DNA of 64,000 bases from an uncultured Lachnospiraceae bacterium (GCA_910585465.1 CAJUEW010000013.1:32263-96262), one strand, 5' to 3'. Shown: positions 8,743 to 17,765, counted from the first letter of the stretch. Numbers and translations: made by a program. Notes: a model not told the origin generated them from the sequence alone.

Positions 8743-9624
8743 ATGGACAGTGAAGTGCAATGTTTTGTATTGTATTTGCAGGATGTGAAGAAAGCGTCTC
8801 AAAATACAATCATGTCATATCACAGTGATTTGACGAAAATGTTAATCTATGTCAGGCAGCAGGGAGTGGAATCTGTTGAAACGATTAATCCCACTGTCCT
8901 GAACTCTTATATTCTCTATCTGGAGAGGAGCGGGAAATCCGCAGCCACTATATCCAGGTATATTGCGTCAATGAAAGCCTTTTTTGAATATCTGGTGAGA
9001 GAACACCGGATTCAGGAGGATCCTTCCTTCCGACTGAAGGCTCCGAAGGTGGAAAAAAGGATACCGGGGATTCTTACAATCCAGGAGATGGAATATCTTT
9101 TGGAGCAGCCGGTGCTGGACAGCCCCAAGGGTTACAGGGATAAAGCGATGCTGGAGCTTTTATATGCGACGGGAATGCGTGTCAGCGAACTGGTGCATCT
9201 GCAGTGCGACGATGTGAATCTGAGGTTTGGATGGGTAGTCTGCAGGGACGGCGGCCGGGAAAGAATGGTTCCCTTTGGAGCAAAAGCAGGAAAGGCTTTG
9301 ATGGATTATCTGGAGAAAGGCCGTCAGGCATTTCTAAAAAAAGAGAATAGAGGACTGCTTTTCCTGAATTGCTCGGGCGCTCCTATGAGCCGGCAGGGAT
9401 TTTGGAAAATACTTAAGACCTATGCTTTAAAGGCAGGGATTGAGAAGGATATTACTCCCAGAATGTTCCGGCATTCCTGTGCCGCCCATATGGTTGCCAA
9501 TGGGGCAGAGCTTCATACGATCCAGGAGATTCTGGGACATACAGACATGACGGCGACTCAGGTTTATGCAGGATTTCAGCCAGGAATGAAAAAGGAATAC
9601 AGTAAAGTGCATCCGAGAGGATAA
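8743..9624 (+). CDS. xerD: XerD-type tyrosine recombinase with altered active site
   Basis: Chromosome-dimer-resolution recombinase of 293 residues: N-terminal SAM-like core-binding domain (about 1-85) and C-terminal catalytic domain. Catalytic Arg146 (TGMRVSEL), Arg243, His266 (LGHTD) and nucleophile Tyr275 are present. The beta-hairpin lysine (GKGNKER in XerD) is replaced by RDGGRER, with Asp169 at the lysine position. The first residue of the HxxR motif is Arg240 (PRMFRHS) instead of His. The spoIIM neighbourhood and HPR-type C-terminus point to the XerD ortholog. Whether it still cleaves DNA alone is open. Confidence 0.85.
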   Translation: MDSEVQCFVLYLQDVKKASQNTIMSYHSDLTKMLIYVRQQGVESVETINPTVLNSYILYLERSGKSAATISRYIASMKAFFEYLVREHRIQEDPSFRLKAPKVEKRIPGILTIQEMEYLLEQPVLDSPKGYRDKAMLELLYATGMRVSELVHLQCDDVNLRFGWVVCRDGGRERMVPFGAKAGKALMDYLEKGRQAFLKKENRGLLFLNCSGAPMSRQGFWKILKTYALKAGIEKDITPRMFRHSCAAHMVANGAELHTIQEILGHTDMTATQVYAGFQPGMKKEYSKVHPRG

Positions 9625-9647
9625 GAATAGGACAAAGAAATGCAAAG

Positions 9648-9680
9648 GCGCAGAGGTAAAAGCTACTTCTGTGCTTTTTT
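9648..9680 (+). terminator. Intrinsic terminator after xerD
   Basis: GCGCAGAGGTA pairs with TACTTCTGTGC (two G-U pairs) around a 5-base loop, followed by six T. Confidence 0.85.
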
Positions 9681-9709
9681 CGTGTAGAATTATATGAAGG
9701 AGAAACAGG

Positions 9710-12700
9710 ATGGAACAGCAGAGAAAATTGATTTCGACAAAGGCAGACACACTGTTCGCGCTGAGAAGCCTGATTCATAAATCAGAGATTGAAGAGATGT
9801 ATATTCTGAGAATCAGAGATTATCATTCAGATAAGCGGGAGGTCTGCCATGAAATTATGGAACAATTTAAGGGAAGGCGGATTGTAGTGAGAAGCTCCTC
9901 CTCCCGTGAGGACTCCTTTCAGCGCTCCAATGCAGGCCATTATAAAAGTGTTTTGGATGTGGATTCTTCCAGTGAGAAGGAGATTACAGAAGCGGTGGAT
10001 GCGGTAATTGCATCTTATGTAAAGGATATGGAGGAACTGGAAAATGAACAGGTTCTGATTCAGTGTCAGGCAAGAAACGTGGCATACAGCGGAGTGGTTT
10101 TTACCCGTGATATTCAGAATAACCGGCCCTATTATCTGATTAATTATGATGCCACCGGCTCTACGGACAGCGTGACAGGCGGCTCTGCGGGCAAGATGAT
10201 GCGGATCATCCGAAACGTAAAGACAGAGACGCTGAGAACTCCGTGGAGGGAGCTTTTGTGTGCGGTACAGGAGCTGGAACATATCATGGAAGGACTTGCG
10301 CTGGATATTGAATTTGCCATCAGCCGGGAGGGACGGATTATTTTGTTTCAGCTCCGCCCTCTGGTGGCCAGCTATAAGCGGATGAATACATATGACGACA
10401 GCGCCTTTTTCCGCCTTTTAAATGATGCGGCCCTTATGTACCAGCATCATAAAAATACAGTGACCGGGACGCCTATGATGCTGTCAGATATGGCGTTCTG
10501 GAATCCGTCAGAGATTATCGGAAGCAATCCGAGGCCTCTGGATTATTCCTTATATCGTGCCATTATCACTCACCACGCATGGAACGAGGGAATCGCGGAG
10601 ATTGGGTTTCGGCGGCTGAATCAGGATCTGATGCACCGGATTGGCAATAAGCCTTATATTTGCCTGGAATATGCCTTTTATTCTCTGATTCCCCAGGCCG
10701 TTGATGAGCCGCTGGCTCTTAAGCTTGTACAGTATTACACAGAGGCTCTGAGAAATAATCTGACGGCCCATGACAAGATTGAATTTGAGATTGTGTTTAC
10801 TACCTGCGATTTTGAAACCGAGGAGAGAACCAGATGTCTGCTGGAATACGGATTTTCAGAGGAGGAACGCCAAAAGCTTTTAAAAAGCCTGAAAAATGTG
10901 ACGGAGCATGCGGTTGTGAACTTTGATAAAATTTTGAAGGAGGATAAAGAAAGCTTAAAAAAACTGGAAGAGATCCGGAAAAGTAAGGAGCTGCTGCTTA
11001 AAGATCCTAGGGCGACGCTCCATCAGCTTTTGCTGGCGGTACAGAGCCTGCGCGTATCTCTTCAGCGCTACGGCACTCCCCAGTTTGCCCGACAGGCCCG
11101 TATGGCATTTATGGCTAAAGCATTTTTAAAAAGTCTGACAGGAAAAAGTAAAAATCCGGCATGGAAAGCTCAAAAGGGATGGTTTACGCAGGAAGATGCA
11201 GATGCATTTATGCAGTCTATTTCTACTGTGTCCACGGAGTTTGAAAAGGATTTCCGGGCATTTTCTCTGAACGAAATTACCCGGGCAGAATTTAATGAAA
11301 AGTATGGACATCTCCGTGTGGGCACCTATGATATCCGGACAGAACGATATGATCAGATGAATTTCCGGCCCGGCCCGTCAAGAAACCGGAGAAAGGGCGA
11401 GGGCCGGGAGGATGCTCTGGATGCCGGACGGCTCCGGGAGGCAGTGAAAGGCTCCGGGCTTCGTATAAGCGAAGAGCAGCTTGTTCATTTTATCCGCAGT
11501 GCCATTGAGCAGCGGGAATATTTTAAATTTGAATTTACAAAGTCCCTCAGTCTGATTCTGGAGCTTCTTATCAGAGGCGGGGCTATGATGGAGATTCCCA
11601 GAAATGATCTTTCGTGGCTGGAGATAGAGGATTTTAAGCTGCCTCAGTACATGACGATGGATGAGCTGAAGGATCGGCTGGAGGTGCGGATCGGGGAAAG
11701 GCGGCGGAAGTACCAGGAGTTCCGGGAGCTGTCCTTGCCGGAGGTGATTTTAGAACGCGGCAGTCTGGAGGTGGTGGAGGTCTATGAGGCGCGCCCTAAC
11801 TTTATAACGGCCAAAAAGGTTGAGGGGGAAGTGGTTCTTCTGGAAGAAGAGCCGGAGGCAGATATCCATGATAAAATCGTGGTGGTGCCGAAGGCAGATC
11901 CAGGCTATGAGTGGGTATTTGCCAAGGGTATCAAAGGGTTTATTACCCGGTTCGGAGGAGCGGCCTCCCATATGGCAATCCGCTGTGCGGAGTTTGAAAT
12001 CCCGGCGGCAATCGGCTGTGGGGAGAAAATATATAATTATGTGTCCTCTCTGAGTTATCTGTCCATGGACTGCCGTGCAGGGAGGATTGAGGAGGGAATC
12101 CAGTATCGGAATCTAAGTGCCCTGATCACTCAGAGGGAAGGAGTCAATATGTACGGCGATCCGGTGGATATTCTGGAGTCAGGCTATGTAAGGTTTTATG
12201 AATTACTGGGATTTATTCCGAAGGCGGTTTCTAATTTTACAAAAAATGTGGAAATGCTGTTCAATAAAAAACGGGATTTGCTGATTGTGGTAGGCGGAGG
12301 TTCTCTGCCGCCGGAGATGTATGACCATCCTCACAGGGATGAGCTGCAGCCCAACAGGGATCGGATGGAGGCGCAGGTGATACATTATTGTGTGGCACAC
12401 AATATTCCGATCATTGCCACCTGCCGGGGAATGCAGTATATTAATGTGATGTTCGGCGGAAGGCTTTGGTATCATCCGAAGCTGACGGCCCGTACAAGAG
12501 GCGAGGATCATCAGGTGTGGCTTGTGGAGGAGCAGCGGAATATCTGGGTGAACAATTATCACAGCGACTGTATTTTTGAGGAAGGGCTGGCTCCCTGCTT
12601 TGAACCTATTGCCATTGATCGGGAAAACGGAGTAGTGGAGGCATACCGCTCCGTGAAAATGAAGATACTGGCTCTTCAGTGGCATCCCGAGCGGCGGTTT

Positions 12701-12769
12701 GAGACAGTCAATGCATATGAGGAGACACGAAAAATCGTGCTGGATTTTATACAGAAGAATGTAAAGTGA
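9710..12769 (+). CDS. PEP-synthase/glutamine-kinase-like enzyme fused to glutamine amidotransferase
   Basis: A 1019-residue cytosolic protein of three parts. Residues 1-230 form a PEP-synthase-type ATP-grasp domain (VVRSSSSREDS, SGVVFTRD, FQLRPL). Residues about 230-700 are a central, probably substrate-binding region. Residues about 720-800 are the swivelling phosphohistidine domain with His754 in GGAASHMAIRC. The C-terminal 170 residues are a class I amidotransferase/peptidase C26 domain with nucleophile Cys905 (ATCRGMQ), His992 and Glu994 (WHPER). The first three parts resemble Campylobacter Cj1418, an L-glutamine kinase. The last resembles Cj1417, which releases glutamate from CDP-L-glutamine. 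Function here is inferred, since no cytidylyltransferase lies nearby. Start ATG after AAGGAG. Confidence 0.75.
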   Translation: MEQQRKLISTKADTLFALRSLIHKSEIEEMYILRIRDYHSDKREVCHEIMEQFKGRRIVVRSSSSREDSFQRSNAGHYKSVLDVDSSSEKEITEAVDAVIASYVKDMEELENEQVLIQCQARNVAYSGVVFTRDIQNNRPYYLINYDATGSTDSVTGGSAGKMMRIIRNVKTETLRTPWRELLCAVQELEHIMEGLALDIEFAISREGRIILFQLRPLVASYKRMNTYDDSAFFRLLNDAALMYQHHKNTVTGTPMMLSDMAFWNPSEIIGSNPRPLDYSLYRAIITHHAWNEGIAEIGFRRLNQDLMHRIGNKPYICLEYAFYSLIPQAVDEPLALKLVQYYTEALRNNLTAHDKIEFEIVFTTCDFETEERTRCLLEYGFSEEERQKLLKSLKNVTEHAVVNFDKILKEDKESLKKLEEIRKSKELLLKDPRATLHQLLLAVQSLRVSLQRYGTPQFARQARMAFMAKAFLKSLTGKSKNPAWKAQKGWFTQEDADAFMQSISTVSTEFEKDFRAFSLNEITRAEFNEKYGHLRVGTYDIRTERYDQMNFRPGPSRNRRKGEGREDALDAGRLREAVKGSGLRISEEQLVHFIRSAIEQREYFKFEFTKSLSLILELLIRGGAMMEIPRNDLSWLEIEDFKLPQYMTMDELKDRLEVRIGERRRKYQEFRELSLPEVILERGSLEVVEVYEARPNFITAKKVEGEVVLLEEEPEADIHDKIVVVPKADPGYEWVFAKGIKGFITRFGGAASHMAIRCAEFEIPAAIGCGEKIYNYVSSLSYLSMDCRAGRIEEGIQYRNLSALITQREGVNMYGDPVDILESGYVRFYELLGFIPKAVSNFTKNVEMLFNKKRDLLIVVGGGSLPPEMYDHPHRDELQPNRDRMEAQVIHYCVAHNIPIIATCRGMQYINVMFGGRLWYHPKLTARTRGEDHQVWLVEEQRNIWVNNYHSDCIFEEGLAPCFEPIAIDRENGVVEAYRSVKMKILALQWHPERRFETVNAYEETRKIVLDFIQKNVK

Positions 12770-12785
12770 TTTTTACTTGTCATAG

Positions 12786-12828
12786 AAGGAGGCTGTGCAG
12801 CCGCATGCTGTATCAGCCTCCTTTATTT
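12786..12828. terminator. Bidirectional terminator between fusion gene and DAHP synthase
   Basis: AAGGAGGCTG pairs with CAGCCTCCTT, with T runs on the plus strand and A runs on the other side, between two convergent genes. Confidence 0.8.
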
Positions 12829-13857
12829 TCAGCAGTCCTCTGCAATATCATATAATAATTTTTCAGTCTTGTCCCATCCGAGACATGGGTCTGTGATGGA
12901 CTTTCCGTAAACATTTTCATGAATCTTCTGGCAGCCGTCCTCGATATAGCTTTCAATCATAAGACCTTTGACCAGCCTGTAAATATCCCCGCTGTAGCGG
13001 CGGCTGTGCAGGATCTCCTTAGAAATGCGGATTTGCTCCAGATACTGTTTGTTGGAGTTGGAATGGTTCGTATCTATGATGCAGGCCGGATTCAGAAGAT
13101 TTTTCTGGGCATACAGCTCGCACAGCAGGCGGAGATCCTCATAATGGTAGTTCGGAAGGACTGCTCCTCGTTTATTCACTGCCCCGCGCAGAATCGTGTG
13201 TGCCAGAGGATTGCCGGTAGTGTCCACATCCCAGCCGCGGTAAATAAAGGAGTGTGCATGCTGGGCGGCGACGACAGAGTTTAACATAACGGTCATGTCG
13301 CCGCTGGTAGGATTTTTCATGCCTGCAGGCACATCGAAGCCGCTGACTGTCATGCGGTGGTGCTGGTCCTCCACAGAACGGGCTCCCACGGCTACATAAG
13401 AAATAAGATCTGCCAGATACCACCAGTTTTCCGGATACAGCATCTCATCTGCCGCAGTCAGCCCCGTTTCCTCGATGCTGTGGATATGGAGCTTTCGGAT
13501 GGCAATCAGGCCTTCCAGAAGATCGGGCGCGGATTCCGGATCCGGCTGGTGAACCATTCCTTTATAACCCTCTCCGGTGGTACGGGGCTTGTTTGTATAG
13601 ATTCTGGGGATTATGATGCATTTATCCTTGATTTTTTCCTGTACAGGAACGAGACGGTGCAGATAGTCCATAACTGCGGTCTCATTGTCGGCGGAGCACG
13701 GCCCGACAATAATCAGGAAGCGGTTATCAGCCCCGGTAATGACATCTCTGATTTCCTTATCCCGCTGTGCCTTTAATGCCGCACATTTCTCAGAAAGAGG
13801 GTACATAGATTTAATCTCTTTTGGAATAGGCAGCTTTCTATTAAATGTGAATCCCAT
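12829..13857 (-). CDS. aroF: 3-deoxy-7-phosphoheptulonate synthase (class I, AroFGH type)
   Basis: First step of the shikimate pathway: condenses PEP with erythrose 4-phosphate. The 342 residues match the E. coli-type class I enzyme: IIVGPCSAD, RIYTNKPRTT, GARSVEDQHHR, KNPTSGD, and IDTNHSNSNK with the metal-binding region. There is no fused chorismate mutase domain. ATG at 13857 follows AAAGGAG. An in-frame ATG 24 bases further upstream has no ribosome binding site. Which aromatic amino acid inhibits it cannot be told from sequence. Confidence 0.94.
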   Translation of the reverse strand: MGFTFNRKLPIPKEIKSMYPLSEKCAALKAQRDKEIRDVITGADNRFLIIVGPCSADNETAVMDYLHRLVPVQEKIKDKCIIIPRIYTNKPRTTGEGYKGMVHQPDPESAPDLLEGLIAIRKLHIHSIEETGLTAADEMLYPENWWYLADLISYVAVGARSVEDQHHRMTVSGFDVPAGMKNPTSGDMTVMLNSVVAAQHAHSFIYRGWDVDTTGNPLAHTILRGAVNKRGAVLPNYHYEDLRLLCELYAQKNLLNPACIIDTNHSNSNKQYLEQIRISKEILHSRRYSGDIYRLVKGLMIESYIEDGCQKIHENVYGKSITDPCLGWDKTEKLLYDIAEDC

Positions 13858-13895
13858 GATAATCTCCTTTGTTTTATACAAAATTTTTCTGAATA

Positions 13896-13924
13896 AGTAT
13901 AATATAAAATTACAGGCTTGTAAA
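13896..13924 (-). promoter_or_regulatory. Promoter of DAHP synthase
   Basis: On the minus strand, TTTACA (13924-13919), 17 bases, TATACT (13901-13896), about 40 bases before the start. Confidence 0.7.
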
Positions 13925-13940
13925 CTGCCGGAAGCATGCT

Positions 13941-15455
13941 TTAGGCTCTGCGTTTTGCCGGGCCTTGAGAAAGTTTCCAGGCTCCGAACAGAATCAAAAG
14001 AATAAAATAGGCTGCAGCCACCATGCAGATGCTAAGAGCCAGATTCAGAATCTCCAGACTCAGATGCAGGGCGGGGAAAAAACGCTTCAACAGATCAACA
14101 CCTCCTATGGACAAAAAAAGTGCGGCAAGGGGCTTCAGTACAAGAGTATCCAGACCGAGTGTCGGGGTCATGTAAGGAGCAATGGCACGGATGCCAAGAC
14201 AGCACAGGAGGAGCTGGCTTGCCAAAAGTCCCCAGAGAACCCCCTGAATCCCATAAGCAGGAACAAAGAATACGACAAAAAAAATGCGCACAGCAATGCC
14301 TGCAAGCTGGTTGAAAAAAGTAACGGAAGTGTTTCCAAGACCGTGCAGAATGCTGCTTAGGTTACCGGTCAGATAGAGAAACGGGCAGATCCAGGAAAGA
14401 GTCACAAGAAATTCTCCTGCAAGACGTTCATGAAAGAACAGCGTCCCAAAGTATATGCCGAAGTGAAGGAAAATCCCCATACACAGGATTCCGATTGTGA
14501 GACCAAATTGGATCGTATATTCGATGGCTATGGAAATATTCCTTCTGTTTCCCTTTGACTGCTCCTCCGAGATGACTGGAAGCAGCATGGCGGAGATGGA
14601 GGAGGTAACCGCATTTGGGAACATCAGAAAGGAGAGTGCCATACCGGTCAGGATGCCGTAAAGACTGAGGGCATCCGCGGTGGTAAGTCCGGATTTCTGC
14701 AGATTCAGAGGGATCAGCACAGCCTCCACACTCTGGAGAAGGGTAAGACTTAAACGGTTTCCGGTAAGAGGAAGAGCCATGCTAAGAAGCGTGCGGCATT
14801 TGGAAAGATATTTACCGGGATGGCGGAAATCAGGCCATGCCTCGCCGGAAAAGTTCAGCATAAAAAGAGCGCTTCCGGCCTCGCCTGCCAGCAGCCCGAA
14901 TGCGGCCAGAGAAGGCGTGATTTTCCTTCCCTGCTGAACACAGATACCGCAGAGAAGCCATACGGTTCCGATGCGGAGCAGTTGTTCCAGCAGCTGTGCC
15001 AGAGAGGGAATTCCGGTTTTCTTTTTCCCCAGGTAAGAGCCTGCAAAGCATCCATGAATAGCAGCCAGCGGAATGGCGGCGGAGAGAATCCGCAGCAGCG
15101 GTTCGCAGCGGCTTTCGTGGAGCAGATGGAGGGCGATAAAAGGAGCCTGCCTCCACAGGACAAGTGATACGGCCAGGGAGGCTGCCATGGAAATAAAAAG
15201 CCCGGCATACAGAAATTCCGCGTGTTCGTTTTTTTTGCCGAAGGCAGTAAAACGGGAGATGGAGGTTTCTATTCCGGAGGCAGTAAGGGCATGGCACACG
15301 GAAAAAACAGGAAAAATCAACTGATAGATTCCCATGCCTTCCGCACCCAGAGCCTGTGCCAGGAATATCTTATAGAAGAATCCAAGGAAACGGCTGAGTA
15401 TCCCGGCAATGGTCAAAATCAGCGTTCCTCTGAGAAATAAAGAGAATTGTCTCAT
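13941..15455 (-). CDS. spoVB: SpoVB/MurJ-like polysaccharide flippase
   Basis: Polytopic membrane protein of 504 residues from the MOP superfamily, with roughly fourteen hydrophobic segments. The N-terminus (LTIAGILSRFLGFFYKIFLAQALGAEG) and the segment DALSLYGILTGMALSFLMFPNAV are characteristic of SpoVB/YtgP-type lipid-linked precursor flippases of spore formers. In Bacillus SpoVB is needed for the spore cortex. Several paralogs usually exist, so assignment to SpoVB rather than a vegetative MurJ-like copy is likely but not certain. The start is ATG at 15455. The gene lies divergent from the isc operon. Confidence 0.8.
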   Translation of the reverse strand: MRQFSLFLRGTLILTIAGILSRFLGFFYKIFLAQALGAEGMGIYQLIFPVFSVCHALTASGIETSISRFTAFGKKNEHAEFLYAGLFISMAASLAVSLVLWRQAPFIALHLLHESRCEPLLRILSAAIPLAAIHGCFAGSYLGKKKTGIPSLAQLLEQLLRIGTVWLLCGICVQQGRKITPSLAAFGLLAGEAGSALFMLNFSGEAWPDFRHPGKYLSKCRTLLSMALPLTGNRLSLTLLQSVEAVLIPLNLQKSGLTTADALSLYGILTGMALSFLMFPNAVTSSISAMLLPVISEEQSKGNRRNISIAIEYTIQFGLTIGILCMGIFLHFGIYFGTLFFHERLAGEFLVTLSWICPFLYLTGNLSSILHGLGNTSVTFFNQLAGIAVRIFFVVFFVPAYGIQGVLWGLLASQLLLCCLGIRAIAPYMTPTLGLDTLVLKPLAALFLSIGGVDLLKRFFPALHLSLEILNLALSICMVAAAYFILLILFGAWKLSQGPAKRRA

Positions 15456-15495
15456 AAAAAACTCTTTTTTCCTTAAGTATATTCATACAGAATAC

Positions 15496-15524
15496 TTGAC
15501 AGAACTTTGACAAGATGCTATTAT
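15496..15524 (+). promoter_or_regulatory. isc operon promoter
   Basis: Consensus -35 TTGACA (15496-15501), 17-base spacer, -10 TATTAT (15519-15524). Confidence 0.8.
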
Positions 15525-15533
15525 CAAAAATGA

Positions 15534-15556
15534 AATCCGACTAAAATACTCGGAAT
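15534..15556 (+). promoter_or_regulatory. Candidate IscR operator
   Basis: Inverted repeat TCCGA-N9-TCGGA (15536-15554) starts about 10 bases past the -10 element, over the expected transcription start of iscR. Position and symmetry suit a site for autorepression by the Rrf2 protein encoded next. Binding is inferred. Confidence 0.55.
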
Positions 15557-15621
15557 TGAAATGTTGGATCAAATTGGCTTTGTGCAGGCAGAGCGGCGGA
15601 AAAACAGAAAAAGGTGATAGG

Positions 15622-16113
15622 ATGAAGATGTCTACGAAAGGGCGTTACGGCCTGCGCGCTATGGTTGATCTGGCGCTGCACAGTGAGACGGAGCCGGTCT
15701 CCATTGCAAGCATTGCGGCAAGACAAAAAATATCGGAAAGCTATCTGGAGCAATTAATTGCAAAGCTCAGGAGAGCAGGGCTTGTAACGAGCGTACGGGG
15801 AGCAGGCGGAGGCTATATACCGAGCCGGGAGACTGAAAGAATATCGGTCGGAGATGTGCTGCGGGCACTGGAAGGCAGTTTGGATCCGGTGGAATGCCCG
15901 GGACTTTCGGATGAAAACAGGTGCGGCAAGGAGGATGTCTGTGTAACCAAATATGTATGGAGACGGATTAATGACAGCATCAACCGTACCGCGGATGAGA
16001 TAAAGATCAGCGACCTGGTAAAAGAGAGCCGGGAAGTGCAGAAAAAAATCAGATTCCAGGATCATGTTGTGAAAAAAAGGAGTGATTTGGCATGGGAGAA
16101 GAAAAGAGATTGA
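15622..16113 (+). CDS. iscR: Rrf2-family regulator, IscR-like
   Basis: Winged-helix transcription factor of 163 residues. The N-terminal HTH reads STKGRYGLRAMVDLA...ISESYLEQLIAKLRRAGLVTSVRGAGGGY, the Rrf2 signature. Three cysteines in a C-X8-C-X5-C arrangement (VECPGL..NRC..DVC) could hold an iron-sulfur cluster. The start is ATG at 15622 after AAGGTGAT. The longer frame from 15556 has no ribosome binding site and crosses the putative operator. It overlaps iscS by 22 bases and heads the iscS-iscU-mnmA operon, which supports a role in sensing Fe-S supply. Confidence 0.88.
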   Translation: MKMSTKGRYGLRAMVDLALHSETEPVSIASIAARQKISESYLEQLIAKLRRAGLVTSVRGAGGGYIPSRETERISVGDVLRALEGSLDPVECPGLSDENRCGKEDVCVTKYVWRRINDSINRTADEIKISDLVKESREVQKKIRFQDHVVKKRSDLAWEKKRD

Positions 16114-17279
16114 TTTATCTGGATAATGCGGCAACCACAAAGACTGCGCCGGAAGTAACGGAGGCAATGCTTCCGTATTTCTCGGAGCTTTATGGAAATC
16201 CATCCAGCGTATACAGCTTTTCTCAGAAGAGCAGGGAGGCGGTTACGAAGGCCCGCGAGACGATTGCAAAGTCAATGGGAGCGAAAACAGAGGAAATTTA
16301 TTTCACCGCAGGGGGAAGTGAGTCGGACAACTGGGCTTTGAAGGCGGCAGCAGAGGCTTACGGCTCCAGAGGACGGCATATTATTACCACAAAGATTGAG
16401 CATCATGCGATTCTGCATACCGGAGAATGGCTGGAAAAGCACGGATTTGAAGTGACCTATCTGGATGTGGATGAGTGGGGTACCGTCAAGCTGGAGGAAT
16501 TGAAAAAGGCCATTCGTCCTACAACTATTTTGATCAGCGTTATGTTTGCGAACAATGAGATTGGGACCATTCAGCCCATAAAGGAAATCGGTGAGATTGC
16601 AAAGGAGCATGGAATTCTGTTCCATACAGACGCGGTTCAGGCATTTGGACAGCTTCCGATTCATGTGGATGAGCTGCATATTGATATGCTCAGCGCCAGC
16701 GCCCATAAGCTGAACGGGCCAAAGGGAATCGGGTGCCTTTATATTCGCAAAGGAGTGAAAATCAAAAGCTTTGTACATGGCGGCGCACAGGAGAGAAAAC
16801 GCCGGGCGGGTACAGAGAATGTGCCGGGTATCGTAGGCTTCGGCGCGGCGGTGGAGAGGGCCATGCGTACAATGGATGAGCGTGCGTCGAAGGAGCGGGA
16901 GCTTCGGAATTATCTGATTGACCGTGTTATGAGGGAAGTGCCGTATACAAGGGTAAATGGACACCGGACGAACCGGCTTCCGAATAATGCGAATTTCAGC
17001 TTCCAGTTTATTGAGGGAGAATCCCTGCTGATTATGCTGGATATGGACGGCATCTGCGGTTCCAGCGGTTCGGCCTGTACCTCAGGCTCCCTGGATCCTT
17101 CACATGTGCTTCTGGCCATCGGACTGCCTCATGAGATTGCCCATGGCTCCCTGCGTCTGACATTAAGTGAAGAGACTACAAAGGAAGAGCTGGATTATGT
17201 GGTGGAATCAATGAAAAAAATTGTGGAAAAACTAAGAAGCATGTCTCCGTTATATGAGGACTTTTTGCGGAGACAATAG
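16092..17279 (+). CDS. iscS: Cysteine desulfurase
   Basis: PLP enzyme that takes sulfur from cysteine as a persulfide for Fe-S clusters and tRNA thiolation. The 395 residues contain YLDNAATT at the start, the PLP lysine Lys206 in SAHKLNGPKG, and the persulfide cysteine Cys329 in SSGSACTSGSLDPSHVL. The long mobile loop around the cysteine is of the IscS/NifS group I type. ATG after AAAAGGAG. Translationally coupled to iscR, and followed by the scaffold gene iscU and by mnmA, two acceptors of its sulfur. Confidence 0.96.
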   Translation: MGEEKRLIYLDNAATTKTAPEVTEAMLPYFSELYGNPSSVYSFSQKSREAVTKARETIAKSMGAKTEEIYFTAGGSESDNWALKAAAEAYGSRGRHIITTKIEHHAILHTGEWLEKHGFEVTYLDVDEWGTVKLEELKKAIRPTTILISVMFANNEIGTIQPIKEIGEIAKEHGILFHTDAVQAFGQLPIHVDELHIDMLSASAHKLNGPKGIGCLYIRKGVKIKSFVHGGAQERKRRAGTENVPGIVGFGAAVERAMRTMDERASKERELRNYLIDRVMREVPYTRVNGHRTNRLPNNANFSFQFIEGESLLIMLDMDGICGSSGSACTSGSLDPSHVLLAIGLPHEIAHGSLRLTLSEETTKEELDYVVESMKKIVEKLRSMSPLYEDFLRRQ

Positions 17280-17319
17280 AGTGCGCGGCGGCAGCAAATT
17301 AAGAAAAGAGGAAAAAATA

Positions 17320-17763
17320 ATGTATAGTGATAAAGTAATGGATCATTTCCAGAATCCGAGAAACGTAGGCGAAATAGAGAACGCAAGCGGCGTAGGTACG
17401 GTGGGCAATGCAAAATGCGGCGATATTATGCGTATTTATCTAGATATTGACGAGAATCAGGTGATTCAGGATGTAAAATTCAAAACCTTCGGGTGCGGGG
17501 CAGCGGTTGCTACCAGCAGCATGGCAACAGAGCTTGTAAAGGGGAAAACGATTGATGAAGCGCTGCAGGTTACCAACAAGGCAGTTATGGAAGCCCTGGA
17601 TGGGCTTCCGCCGGTAAAGGTACACTGTTCTCTTCTGGCAGAAGAGGCAATCCATGCGGCTCTCTGGGATTATGCCGAGAAACACGGAATCAAAATAGAA
17701 GGTCTGGAAAAGCCAAAATCGGACATCCATGAAGGGGAAGAAGAGGAAGGCGAAGAATATTAG
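17320..17763 (+). CDS. iscU: Fe-S cluster scaffold IscU/NifU-like
   Basis: Scaffold on which Fe-S clusters are built, 147 residues. The three cluster-ligand cysteines are Cys33 (NAKCGD), Cys59 (TFGCGA) and Cys103 (VHCSLLAEEA), and Asp35 of the first motif is present. The C-terminus is strongly acidic (GEEEEGEEY), as in Clostridial NifU-N proteins. ATG 17320 with AGAGGA upstream is chosen. An upstream in-frame start would lie inside iscS. Two bases separate its stop from the mnmA start. Confidence 0.95.
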   Translation: MYSDKVMDHFQNPRNVGEIENASGVGTVGNAKCGDIMRIYLDIDENQVIQDVKFKTFGCGAAVATSSMATELVKGKTIDEALQVTNKAVMEALDGLPPVKVHCSLLAEEAIHAALWDYAEKHGIKIEGLEKPKSDIHEGEEEEGEEY

Positions 17764-17765
17764 AC

